64,000 nucleotides of DNA from JAAYXE01 sp964391195 (GTDB lineage Bacteria > Chloroflexota > Anaerolineae > Anaerolineales > UBA4823): NCBI GenBank assembly GCA_964391195.1, contig CAYMLG010000002.1:124001-188000 (forward strand). The letters run 5' to 3'. Below are positions 52,620 to 61,085 of the stretch, piece after piece (position 1 is the stretch's first letter; the number at the start of each line of letters is the position of its first letter). The notes below the pieces were generated by a model. It worked only from the letters and a program-made list of their open reading frames with translations, was not told the origin of the DNA and searched no databases. Made by a program: the position numbers and the translations under genes.

Positions 52620-52710
52620 ATTCGGTGGAACAGCCTTCCGGCCGTTCCGGTAACCGGGGTCCGGGGAAAGAGAACCCCCGCCTCGGGGACCAGGAAATGA
52701 GGAGGCAGCG

Positions 52711-53535
52711 ATGAGTCAGGCAGTAGTATTAGATCAGGTCAGCAAAAGATTCGGCAACCCCTCACCGGCGGCCGTCCAACCGCAGTGGAAACGCCTGGCG
52801 CGCCAGGGAGAAAAACTGCCGGCAACCCCCGCGGATCTGGCTGCGGTGGGCCTGGACCAGGTTTCTTTCACGGTTGAAACCGGGGAGATCTTCGGGGTTG
52901 TGGGGCCTTCCGGCTCAGGGAAATCCACGTTGATCCGCCTGTTGGCAGGTCTGTTGGTGCCCGATTCTGGCAGCGTGCAGGTGTTCGGCTTCGACCCCGT
53001 GCGCCAGGCCGGACAGGTGAAGCGCCTGATGAACCCGGTATCCGGACAGGCCAGCTTCTTCCGCAATCGCTCGGTGCTCGAGAACCTGCTTCCGGTGATG
53101 CGGGGCAGCAGCAGCGAGGCCATCCTCCGCCATCACCTGGCGGAAGCTTTCGACATACTCAGGCTCCCGCGGCAGCTTATGGACCAGCCCATGGAAAACC
53201 TGACCCGCCAGGAACTGCAACAAGTAACCATCGCCCGCTCCGTGCTTTCTCGCCCTCAGTTCCTGTTGCTGGACGATCCGACCCGAGGCCTGGACCCGGA
53301 TTCGCACTGCCCGGTCTACGAGCTGTTGGAAAACCTGCGCGAGGCGTACGGGACCACAATCCTGGTCACCCTACCGGGCATCCGCGAATCAGAACAGGTC
53401 TGTGACCGGATCGCCGTGCTTCATTCCGGACGGCTGGTGGCCCTGGGTATGCCCTACACCATCCAGCGTTTCTTGCCCGCCGGCGGGGGGCAGTTCGCTT
53501 TGGAAGATCTGTTCTCTACGGCGTTGGCAGGTTAG
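52711..53535 (+). CDS. ABC-type ATPase with degenerate motifs
   Basis: This 274-residue nucleotide-binding protein has a good Walker A (GPSGSGKST). The signature reads LTRQELQQV instead of LSGGQ, Walker B reads LLLDDPTRGLD with Asp in place of the catalytic Glu, and the switch His is missing (LVTLPGIRES). An insert of about 25 residues with Trp/Lys/Arg follows the first strand. No permease gene is next to it. ATP may bind but be hydrolysed poorly. AGGAGG precedes the ATG, and the leader upstream suggests regulation by attenuation. Confidence 0.85.
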   Translation: MSQAVVLDQVSKRFGNPSPAAVQPQWKRLARQGEKLPATPADLAAVGLDQVSFTVETGEIFGVVGPSGSGKSTLIRLLAGLLVPDSGSVQVFGFDPVRQAGQVKRLMNPVSGQASFFRNRSVLENLLPVMRGSSSEAILRHHLAEAFDILRLPRQLMDQPMENLTRQELQQVTIARSVLSRPQFLLLDDPTRGLDPDSHCPVYELLENLREAYGTTILVTLPGIRESEQVCDRIAVLHSGRLVALGMPYTIQRFLPAGGGQFALEDLFSTALAG

Positions 53536-53541
53536 TACTCA

Positions 53542-53576
53542 CCCACCAGGGCGCCCCATAGGAGCGCCCTGGTGGG
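53542..53576 (+). terminator. Hairpin after the ABC ATPase
   Basis: A 13-bp perfect stem CCCACCAGGGCGC/GCGCCCTGGTGGG with a 9-nt loop lies 6 bp past the stop, without a clear T-run. Confidence 0.65.
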
Positions 53577-53611
53577 CAAGGTATATTACTACCGCACTGG
53601 AGAATCATCGC

Positions 53612-54187
53612 ATGGATATACACACCCCACTCTTCGAAGGTAAGCTGGTCCGCCTGGCGCCGGTCGATTACGACCATGACCCTGAGGTGGAATCACGCTG
53701 GACCCACAATCCGCTCTACCTGCGGATGCTGTCCCCTGAGCCCGCCCTTCCACTTTCTCCCGAGCAAATCAAGAAAAAGTATGAGAAACTCGAGAAAAAG
53801 GCTGAAGAAAATCAGAACCTGTTTCACTTCGCCATCCGCACGCTTGAACCAGACGACCGCCTGATCGGTTTCGTTGAGCTGTATTGGATCGAATGGGCCC
53901 AGGGGAATGCCATGATCCGCCTGGGGATTGGCGACCCCCAGGATTGGGGGCAAGGGTTCGGCACAGATACCCTCAACCTCATGCTGCGCTATGCTTTCGG
54001 CGAGCTCAATTTGCGACGGCTCACCGCCTACATCCCCGAATATAACCAGGCTGCGCTGGGCTTGTTCGGCCGCCTCGGGTTCGTCGAAGAGGTCCGCCGC
54101 CGGGAAGCTCTAAACCGGGATGGGCGCCGGTGGGATATGCTGCATTACGGCATTCTGCGAGACGAGTGGAGAGAGTTTGTGGCATGA
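53612..54187 (+). CDS. GNAT-family N-acetyltransferase (RimJ/RimL type)
   Basis: This 191-residue GNAT protein opens with EGKLVRLAPVD and carries the acetyl-CoA loop region IRLGIGDPQDWGQGFGTDTL, then LNLRRLTAYIPEYNQAALGLF. It resembles ribosomal-protein or small-molecule acetyltransferases; the substrate is unknown. The start at 53612 fits the family (GGAG upstream), while a longer frame begins inside the ABC gene. It is first of a tightly packed gene chain to 58020. Confidence 0.85.
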   Translation: MDIHTPLFEGKLVRLAPVDYDHDPEVESRWTHNPLYLRMLSPEPALPLSPEQIKKKYEKLEKKAEENQNLFHFAIRTLEPDDRLIGFVELYWIEWAQGNAMIRLGIGDPQDWGQGFGTDTLNLMLRYAFGELNLRRLTAYIPEYNQAALGLFGRLGFVEEVRRREALNRDGRRWDMLHYGILRDEWREFVA

Positions 54188-54198
54188 AAGGGAGCATC

Positions 54199-54804
54199 AT
54201 GGATAACGATCTGTTTCGCGGCGAACTGGTGCGGCTGACCGCGGAAAATGCGGATACTGCGGCGGCGGAGAACCTGAAGCAGTCCCGCAGCAGTGAATTC
54301 TGGCGGTTGCAGACCAGCGATCCACACCGCCTGTATTCCCGTAAAGCCATCCGGGAGTGGTACGAAAAAAGAATGTTTGAACCGGCCCCGGATGCGATCG
54401 AGTTCATGATCCGCACGCTCGCGGATGACCGGCTGATCGGGCACATTGAGCTGGATGGGATCAGTTGGAACCACGGCGACGCATACGTTGGCATCGGGAT
54501 CGGCCCCGGGGATTGGGGCAAAGGCTACGGCACCGATGCCATGCGAATCCTGCTGCGTTATGCGTTCACCGAGCTGAACCTGCACCGGGTGACTTTGAAT
54601 GTGTTTGAATACAACCCTCGAGCCATCCGTTCGTATGAGAAAGCCGGTTTCAAATACGAAGGGCGGGTGCGGAAGTTCCTGGTCAAAGATGGAAAGGAAT
54701 ACGATATGGTTCACATGGGCATCTTGCGCAGTGAATGGCTGAGGCTGCAAACCTCAGCGCACAACTCCGCGCAGCAGCCGGCCCCCGGCGGGAGGGGCGC
54801 ATGA
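54199..54804 (+). CDS. GNAT-family N-acetyltransferase, second copy
   Basis: This 201-residue paralogue of the preceding gene opens FRGELVRLTAEN and has the acetyl-CoA loop GIGIGPGDWGKGYGTDAM. I chose the ATG at 54199 because AAAGGGAG precedes it; an ATG at 54184 overlapping the previous stop is possible. Substrate unknown. Its stop overlaps the next start. Confidence 0.85.
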   Translation: MDNDLFRGELVRLTAENADTAAAENLKQSRSSEFWRLQTSDPHRLYSRKAIREWYEKRMFEPAPDAIEFMIRTLADDRLIGHIELDGISWNHGDAYVGIGIGPGDWGKGYGTDAMRILLRYAFTELNLHRVTLNVFEYNPRAIRSYEKAGFKYEGRVRKFLVKDGKEYDMVHMGILRSEWLRLQTSAHNSAQQPAPGGRGA

Positions 54805-55412
54805 ACATCCGGGCCGTGATCTGGGATCTGGGCGGGGTGATCGTGCGGACAGAGGATAAGCAGCCCCGCACTGCGCTGGCAGAGCGCTGTGGCCTCACCT
54901 ACGCGGAGATCGATGAGTTGGTGTTCAATTCCGAATCGGGCGTGCTGGCCGCGACCGGCAAAATCAGCGAACGGGCGCACTGGGAGGAGGTCTGCCGGAA
55001 ATTGAATATTCCGGCGGAACAGGTGGAGGAAGTGCAGGAAGCTTTCTGGGGCGGCGACCGGGTGGACGCCAGGCTGGTCGAATATATCCGCTCGCTGCGG
55101 CCCAAGTACCAAACCGCGCTGCTAAGCAACGCCTGGACCAGCCTGCGGGACTACCTCACCGATCACTGGCGGATCATCGACGCCTTCGATCACGTGTTCA
55201 TCTCCGCCGAGCGCGGTCTGGCCAAGCCTGCCCGGGATATCTACCAACTGGTGGTCGATGAGATGGGGATCGCCCCCCAGGAAGGGGTTTTTGTGGATGA
55301 CTTCGCGGTGAATATCGAAGCCGCCCGGGCAGCCGGGCTGCATACCGTCCACTTCCGGAACACGGAGCAAGCAATCGCTGAAGTAGAGCAACTGCTCAAG
55401 AGGAGTTCGTGA
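54801..55412 (+). CDS. HAD-superfamily hydrolase
   Basis: This 203-residue protein starts MNIRAVIWDLGGVIVR with the motif I Asp. It has a helical cap, motif II near TALLSNAW, motif III Lys in AERGLAKPARDIY and motif IV VFVDDFAVN. It probably dephosphorylates a small metabolite. The ATG overlaps the previous stop (ATGA) and follows GGGAGGGG. Confidence 0.85.
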   Translation: MNIRAVIWDLGGVIVRTEDKQPRTALAERCGLTYAEIDELVFNSESGVLAATGKISERAHWEEVCRKLNIPAEQVEEVQEAFWGGDRVDARLVEYIRSLRPKYQTALLSNAWTSLRDYLTDHWRIIDAFDHVFISAERGLAKPARDIYQLVVDEMGIAPQEGVFVDDFAVNIEAARAAGLHTVHFRNTEQAIAEVEQLLKRSS

Positions 55413-56776
55413 ACATGGAGCTAACCCAATTCGGCCTGATCCCAGCCGCCCAGGCGATGCGCCGGGGAGAGTTCTCACCTGTGGAACTGACCCAGGCTTA
55501 CCTCGACCGGATCGAGAAGATGGATCCGGGGTTGAACACCTTTATCACCCTGACCGCTGAGCCGGCAATCGAATCGGCGCGCCGGGCTGAGACTGAACTG
55601 CGCCAGGGCAAGGACTGCGGGCTGCTGCACGGCATCCCCCTGGCGTTAAAAGACCTGTACGAAACTCGCGGGGTGCGCACGACGGCCGGTTCCACCTTCT
55701 TCAGGGATTATGTACCTGAAGAAGATGCGGCCGCCGTGCAGCAGTTGAAAGCCGCCGGAGCGGTCCTGCTCGGGAAGTTGAACATGCACGAGATCGCCCT
55801 TGGCGTGACCAACGTGAATCCCCACTTCGGCCCGTGCCGCAATCCCTGGAACCGCGAGCGCGTGTCCGGTGGATCTTCCGGGGGGTCCGCAGCCGCGCTG
55901 GCCGCCCAATTGTGCCTGGGCTCGTTGGGCAGCGACACCGGCGGGTCGATCCGCATCCCTTCTTCGCTGTGCGGTGTGGTCGGGCTGAAACCGACCTATG
56001 GCCGGGTGAGCCTGCGGGGGGTGATGCCGCTGAGCTGGAATCTGGATCACGCGGGGCCGATGGCGCGGGGGGTGGCGGATGCGGCCGTGCTGCTGCAAGC
56101 CATCGCCAGCTACGATCCGCAGGACCCGGCGAGCGTGAACGCGCCCGTGGAGGATTACCTGGACGGCATCGACGACGGCGTGAAGGGGTGGAAGGTTGCG
56201 GTGGCTGCCGGTGAATTCTTCACCACGGTGGATGACGAAGTCTGGGCCGCGATCGTAAATGCGGGCGAGGTGTTCACCCGGCTTGGAGCGATGGTGGAGT
56301 TCGTGGATTTCCCGGAAGCGCGCCGGGCGGCCCAGGCCAACGGGCTGATGGTGGTCGCCGATGCCGCCGCAGTACACCGGGAACGGCTGGAACAGCAGCC
56401 GGAGGGCTTCGGGGCCGATGTGCTGCAGCGGCTGCGCAGCGGGGCCGACGCCTCCTCTACCGAATATGTGTTGGCCCGGCGGACGCAGGTCGAACTGCGG
56501 CATAAGTTCGAGCAGTTCTTCGGCGAGTACGATCTGCTGCTCACCCCGGCCACCCCCATCCCGGCCCCGCCCATCGAAGGGCCGGATGCGGTTGAGCAAG
56601 CCCGCCGCCTGACCCGTTTCACAGCGCCATTCAACCTGACCGGGCTGCCGGCGATCTCAATCCCCTGTGGGTTCACCCGAGATGGGCTCCCCATTGGGCT
56701 GCAGGTCGTAGCCGGTCCCTGGCAGGAGAAGCGCCTGCTGCGCGGGGCGCGGGCCTTCGAAGCGGCGGTCCAATGA
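55409..56776 (+). CDS. Amidase-signature family hydrolase
   Basis: This 455-residue enzyme has the Ser-cisSer-Lys triad: Lys in LALKDLYETRG, cis-Ser in SGGSSGGSAA and nucleophile Ser in GSDTGGSIRIPSS. It resembles GatA and general amidases. No gatB or gatC is adjacent, so a catabolic or detoxifying amidase is more likely than tRNA amidotransferase. The GTG start overlaps the previous stop (GTGA) after GAGGAG; an ATG follows two codons on. Confidence 0.9.
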   Translation: MNMELTQFGLIPAAQAMRRGEFSPVELTQAYLDRIEKMDPGLNTFITLTAEPAIESARRAETELRQGKDCGLLHGIPLALKDLYETRGVRTTAGSTFFRDYVPEEDAAAVQQLKAAGAVLLGKLNMHEIALGVTNVNPHFGPCRNPWNRERVSGGSSGGSAAALAAQLCLGSLGSDTGGSIRIPSSLCGVVGLKPTYGRVSLRGVMPLSWNLDHAGPMARGVADAAVLLQAIASYDPQDPASVNAPVEDYLDGIDDGVKGWKVAVAAGEFFTTVDDEVWAAIVNAGEVFTRLGAMVEFVDFPEARRAAQANGLMVVADAAAVHRERLEQQPEGFGADVLQRLRSGADASSTEYVLARRTQVELRHKFEQFFGEYDLLLTPATPIPAPPIEGPDAVEQARRLTRFTAPFNLTGLPAISIPCGFTRDGLPIGLQVVAGPWQEKRLLRGARAFEAAVQ

Positions 56777-58020
56777 AAAAGCTCGACGCCTACCGGGTGT
56801 TCATGATCTACGAGGGGGCCGGCGCGATGCTGTTCGCGCTGGTGTTCACCTTCAACCTGGTTTACCAGACCACCGTCGCCGGGCTGACCCCTCTGCAGCT
56901 CGTGCTGGTTGGGACCTTTCTGGAGGCGTCGGTGTTCCTGTTCGAAGTGCCCACCGGGGTGGTCGCCGATGTGTACAGCCGGCGTTTATCCGTGATCACC
57001 GGCGTATTCATCATCGGGTCCGGCTTCCTGATCGAAGGCTCCTTCCCCGTATTTGCAGCCATCATCGCCGGGGAAGTGCTGTGGGGGATCGGGTACACCT
57101 TCACCAGCGGGGCCACACAGGCCTGGATCACGGACGAGATCGGCGAAGGAGCAGCGGGCAAAGCCTTCCTGCGCGGCAGCCAGGCCGGCCAGGTGGGCGG
57201 GCTGGTCGGGTTGGCGCTGAGCATGGCGCTGGTCAACGTCCGGGTGAACTTACCCATCCAGGTTGGAGGGGCCCTGTTCCTGGTCTTGGGGCTGTTCCTG
57301 GCCCTGTTTATGCCGGAGAACGGCTTTACCCCCACCCCGAAGGAGCAGCGCGAAAGCTGGGGGTCCATGCTGGGGACCTTCCGCGGTGGGCTGAACATGG
57401 TGCGCATCCGCCCGGCTCTGCTCTCCATCCTGGGCGTGGGACTGTTCTACGGCTTGTACAGCGAAGCCTTCGACCGTCTGTGGGTTAAGCTGATCCTGGA
57501 TCACTTCACCCTTCCCGGTCTGGGCTGGTTGGAACCGGTGCAGTGGTTCGCCATCCTCAGGGTTTTGGGGCTGGTGCTGAGCGCAGGGGCGATCGAGATC
57601 GTCCGCCGCCGGGTGAACACGGAGGAACATGGGGCCACCGCCCGGTTCCTGATGGGGATCACGGCGGCCCTGATCGTTGGCCTGGTCATCTTCGCCCTGT
57701 CAGGCAGCTTTTGGATCGCGGTGGCGGCTGAGCTGCTCGTTGGGGTGACCCGCCGTGTGATCGACCCGCTCTACGTGGCCTGGGTAAACCAACGGCTCGA
57801 CTCGCGGGTGCGGGCGACGGTGATCTCCATGAGCTCCCAGGTGGACGCCATTGGGCAGATCGCCGGGGGACCTGCTCTAGGGATGGTCGGAAACCTTTTC
57901 GGCGTGCGGGCCGCGATTGCATCCGCAGCCGTGGTGCTCTCCCCGATCTTACTGCTGTACGCCAGGACGATTAAGGCGAACGGGGTGGAGCTTCCGGAGC
58001 CGGCTCCGGAGTTAGATTGA
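56773..58020 (+). CDS. MFS transporter
   Basis: This 415-residue membrane protein has about twelve transmembrane segments. The loop 2-3 motif reads GVVADVYSRRLSV. It overlaps the amidase by 4 nt (ATGA). It may be an exporter for a drug or metabolite; the substrate is not predictable. It is last in the overlapping chain. Confidence 0.88.
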   Translation: MKKLDAYRVFMIYEGAGAMLFALVFTFNLVYQTTVAGLTPLQLVLVGTFLEASVFLFEVPTGVVADVYSRRLSVITGVFIIGSGFLIEGSFPVFAAIIAGEVLWGIGYTFTSGATQAWITDEIGEGAAGKAFLRGSQAGQVGGLVGLALSMALVNVRVNLPIQVGGALFLVLGLFLALFMPENGFTPTPKEQRESWGSMLGTFRGGLNMVRIRPALLSILGVGLFYGLYSEAFDRLWVKLILDHFTLPGLGWLEPVQWFAILRVLGLVLSAGAIEIVRRRVNTEEHGATARFLMGITAALIVGLVIFALSGSFWIAVAAELLVGVTRRVIDPLYVAWVNQRLDSRVRATVISMSSQVDAIGQIAGGPALGMVGNLFGVRAAIASAAVVLSPILLLYARTIKANGVELPEPAPELD

Positions 58021-58051
58021 TACAGGGGTTCGTACCCCATAGGAGACTAAC

Positions 58052-59062
58052 ATGGTATCGCAAACATCATCTTCAACCCCTACTACAGACTTGGGGGAAT
58101 ACATCTGGCGCCCGCTGCGGCGCGAAGACGGCCAGGCGCTGAACCGCATGCTGCTCGAGATCGAGGCGGTGGATCAGCGAGGCTGGGTGGACACCCTGGA
58201 GGATCGCGAGCGCGATTTCGATGATCCCATGTCGAACTATGAGACCGACTCGATGATAGCGGAGACACCCGAGGGTGAGATCGCCGTCGTGGGTTGGCTT
58301 TTCACACCCGAGGAAGCAGAAGAAGAATATCTGTCCTTCTACTTCTTCGAAATCCATCCCAATCATCGCGACCGTGGCCTGGAAGATAAGATGATGGAAT
58401 GGATGGAGGCCCGAGCCCGCCAGATCCTGGGCGCCTTCCCTGCAGACAAACCGCGCGGCATGCGCGTTGGCGCTGCGGATCATCTGACCTACCGGGCGGA
58501 GCTCTTCACCCGTCACGGTTTCGAGGTCATCCGTCACAGCTACCGCATGCGCCGCGACCTGAGCCAGCCGATCCCCGAGGTTGTCTTACCCGCCGGGATT
58601 CACCTGGAAAACTGGACGCGCGAACGGGACCCGGATACGCTGCGCGCTTTCAACGAAGCCTTCCGCGATCACTGGGCCTTCATCCCGGCCTCCGAGAAGA
58701 TCTGGGACTTGTGGGTCACCGGTCATCCCACCTTCCGCCCCGATCTGTCCTTCCTGGCCGTGGCTGCAGATGAAGACAACCCGATAGCTGGTTTCTCGGT
58801 CAACAGGGTGAACGTGGCCTCGAACCAGGCGGAAGGCATCGAGGAAGGATGGATCCAGGATCTGGCAGTCCGGCGGCCTTATCGCAAGCAAGGATTGGCG
58901 ACTGCCCTGTTGTGCGCCTCCATGTGGGCTTTCAAAGAAGCCGGCCTGGATTTCGCCGGGTTGGGCGTGGATGCGCAAAATCTGACCGGCGCGCTGCGCC
59001 TGTACCAGCGCCTGGGGTTTGAGGTCATCCGCAGCTATACATCGTATAATAAACTGGTATAA
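58052..59062 (+). CDS. Tandem GNAT-domain acetyltransferase
   Basis: This 336-residue protein has two GNAT folds. The first (about 10-165) contains FYFFEIHPNHRDRGLEDKM. The second (about 185-336) contains IQDLAVRRPYRKQGLATALL, with a good acetyl-CoA loop, and ends with the typical YQRLGFEVI. This mycothiol-synthase-like layout is common in Chloroflexota and Actinobacteria. Substrate unknown. Confidence 0.85.
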   Translation: MVSQTSSSTPTTDLGEYIWRPLRREDGQALNRMLLEIEAVDQRGWVDTLEDRERDFDDPMSNYETDSMIAETPEGEIAVVGWLFTPEEAEEEYLSFYFFEIHPNHRDRGLEDKMMEWMEARARQILGAFPADKPRGMRVGAADHLTYRAELFTRHGFEVIRHSYRMRRDLSQPIPEVVLPAGIHLENWTRERDPDTLRAFNEAFRDHWAFIPASEKIWDLWVTGHPTFRPDLSFLAVAADEDNPIAGFSVNRVNVASNQAEGIEEGWIQDLAVRRPYRKQGLATALLCASMWAFKEAGLDFAGLGVDAQNLTGALRLYQRLGFEVIRSYTSYNKLV

Positions 59063-59080
59063 ACCACGGCATACCGGAAT

Positions 59081-59126
59081 GTCCCTGGCTGCCTCCAGAA
59101 CCTTGCGAAGGGAGGCAGCCAGGGAC
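59081..59126. terminator. 16-bp perfect hairpin between GNAT and phosphoesterase genes
   Basis: GTCCCTGGCTGCCTCC pairs with GGAGGCAGCCAGGGAC around a 14-nt loop, 18 bp past the GNAT stop. There is no T-run. Confidence 0.55.
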
Positions 59127-59142
59127 GCACTAGAAGCAATTT

Positions 59143-59682
59143 ATGATCCTCGGCATCCTTTCCGACACCCATGTACCCGACCGCAGACGAAAACTCAGCC
59201 CCCAGGTGATCGATCTCTTCCAGCTGGCGAAGGTCGAAGCCATCCTGCACGCCGGCGATATATCCACCCCCCGCGTGCTCGCCGAGCTGGCTCAAATCGC
59301 CCCTGTCTATGCGGTGCGCGGCAACCGGGACTGGGTTCGCCTCGGCCACCTGCCGCTGACTCGCTGCCTGACCTTCAATGGGGTCCACATCGCTCTGGCG
59401 CACGGGCATGGAGGCTGGCGGAGTTATCTGGCCGATCGGGCGGCGTATATGGTCCAGGGATACCGCCTGGAACGTTTTACCCGCAGGCTGTTGAAAGCTT
59501 TCCCCCGGGCAGAAGTGATTGTGTTTGGACACACCCACCGCCCGCTGAACCGGTGGGTGAATGGGCAGCTCTTGTTCAACCCGGGATCGGCCCACATCCC
59601 CTCCGATGATGGGCTGCCGGCCAGCGTCGGGCTGCTGCACCTGGAAAACGGGCGGGTGTGGGGGGAGATCCTCCACCCATAG
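59143..59682 (+). CDS. Metallophosphoesterase (YfcE/MJ0936 type)
   Basis: This 179-residue phosphodiesterase has the metal-binding motifs in order: GILSDTHVPD, LHAGDIS, VRGNRD, ALAHGHG and VFGHTHRP. The length is typical of the small YfcE-like group. The substrate is unknown. It is followed by a bidirectional terminator. Confidence 0.9.
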   Translation: MILGILSDTHVPDRRRKLSPQVIDLFQLAKVEAILHAGDISTPRVLAELAQIAPVYAVRGNRDWVRLGHLPLTRCLTFNGVHIALAHGHGGWRSYLADRAAYMVQGYRLERFTRRLLKAFPRAEVIVFGHTHRPLNRWVNGQLLFNPGSAHIPSDDGLPASVGLLHLENGRVWGEILHP

Positions 59683-59723
59683 GCAAGGAAAAAGCTGTGA
59701 GGAGACCCGCTCCTATAAATAAA

Positions 59724-59750
59724 AAAGCCAGACCGCAGAGATCTGGCTTT
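59724..59750. terminator. Bidirectional terminator between phosphoesterase and ilvE
   Basis: The stem AAAGCCAGA/TCTGGCTTT with a 9-nt loop has T-rich continuation on the minus strand (TTTTTTATTT) and TTTGTG on the plus strand. Confidence 0.8.
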
Positions 59751-59775
59751 GTGTAGCTGCTCGAGCTAAAGGGGG

Positions 59776-60720
59776 TTATTCCACCGGCTCGGCCACATTT
59801 GCGTACACCGGCACGACCCAATCCCGGTATTTGTCCAGGTACCCGCGGACGACCTGGTTGAATAATTCCCTCAGCCGGGTAGTGATTGGCCCCATCTTCC
59901 CATCGCCAACCGGCCGGTAATCGACCCGGGTGACCGCGGTGATCTGCGCGGCTGTGCCGGTCATGAAGAACTCATCGCACAGATACACTTCGGTGCGGTC
60001 AATGTTGCGCTCACACACTGTCAGGCCGAGCTCCCGATGAACGAGCTCGATAACCGATCGGCGGGTAATGCCCTCGAGGATATTATCCGTCACCGGTGGA
60101 GTGATCACTTCCCCATCCCGCACCATAAAGATGTTCATGGCGCTGCCTTCAGACACGTGCCCGTCCTGGTTGAGCACGAGCGCTTCGTCAAAACCGGCCC
60201 GCAAAGCGTCCGTTTTGATAAAGGCTGAATTCGCATAAGCGCCGCTGATCTTCCCCCGGGCGGGGATAGCGTTATCATCCACCCGCCGCCAGGAGGAGAA
60301 AGTAACATGGGCTCCGGTATCGTTTGCCACATAACGATCAAACGGAACGCAGACGATCGTAAGCTCATCGGTGAGATCGTGAAGCTTTACCCCGATGGCT
60401 TCATCGGCCTTGTAGGCCAGGGGGCGGATATAAACATCGCGGCGGTGCCCCTCTTTCCTTAGCAATTCAATCGTGATCCGGTTCAAACTTTCCGGTGTAT
60501 GATCGAACTTCATCGCCAGCAATCTGGCAGAGTTTAAAAACCGCCGGTAGTGGTCCAGCGGGCGGAAGATATAGAGCTGCTCATCGTCGGAATTCCAGTA
60601 ACCCCGTATCCCGCCAAAGGCTGCGGTGCCGTAGTTCAGCGCGTGGGTGAGGACTCCAACTTTAGCTTCCGAATAGGGTACGATCTTTCCTTGAAAATAT
60701 GCGTACTGAGGGAGTGGCAT
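59776..60720 (-). CDS. ilvE: Branched-chain amino acid aminotransferase
   Basis: This 314-residue class IV PLP transaminase makes or degrades leucine, isoleucine and valine. The PLP-phosphate and Lys region is KISGAYANSAFIKTDAL. SEGSAMNIFMV and ILEGITRRSVIELV are family marks, and the N-terminus has the YFQGKIVPYSEAKVGVLTHAL pattern split over two short motifs. GGAGAAAAGAC precedes the ATG. It stands alone. Confidence 0.93.
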   Translation of the reverse strand: MPLPQYAYFQGKIVPYSEAKVGVLTHALNYGTAAFGGIRGYWNSDDEQLYIFRPLDHYRRFLNSARLLAMKFDHTPESLNRITIELLRKEGHRRDVYIRPLAYKADEAIGVKLHDLTDELTIVCVPFDRYVANDTGAHVTFSSWRRVDDNAIPARGKISGAYANSAFIKTDALRAGFDEALVLNQDGHVSEGSAMNIFMVRDGEVITPPVTDNILEGITRRSVIELVHRELGLTVCERNIDRTEVYLCDEFFMTGTAAQITAVTRVDYRPVGDGKMGPITTRLRELFNQVVRGYLDKYRDWVVPVYANVAEPVE

Positions 60721-61085
60721 GTCTTTTCTCCTGCTGCGTCTGAAAGTACTTCCAAAGACAAACGGGCCGGAAAAAGGGTAAATAGGACCAGAGAACTATC
60801 GTATCCACCCTCTGCTTCGATTATATCATTTAGGACCCAAAACAGGTTTATCGAGCATCGATAGAGGCAGCGCATCGCCCGTCTCAGGCCCTGGGTTAGG
60901 GTTTTCTTTTTTCCAGAGATGGGAGTAAAATCTTTAGGCGAACAGCCATGGTTCGTTCGCCAGCCTTGATTTCCACCCGGCGCAATTTTTTCGAGTGTAC
61001 TCCCGAGCGCATTCCAGGTTTCATCGCGCAAATCGGGCCGCCGGGTGATGGATGAGATGGTTATCCAGATAGGAGCGCATCTTCT
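60721..61085. other. Intergenic region between ilvE and the next gene
   Basis: A TATAAT on the minus strand (60820-60825), without a clear -35, may drive ilvE. On the plus strand a weak hairpin CCCT/AGGG (60889-60901) precedes TTTTCTTTTTTCC. I see no gene. Confidence 0.45.

Noticed and set aside
53402..53611. Longer start of the first GNAT protein
   Set aside because: The extension lies inside the ABC ATPase gene and its terminator in another frame, and reads as Trp/Pro/Ser-rich noise.
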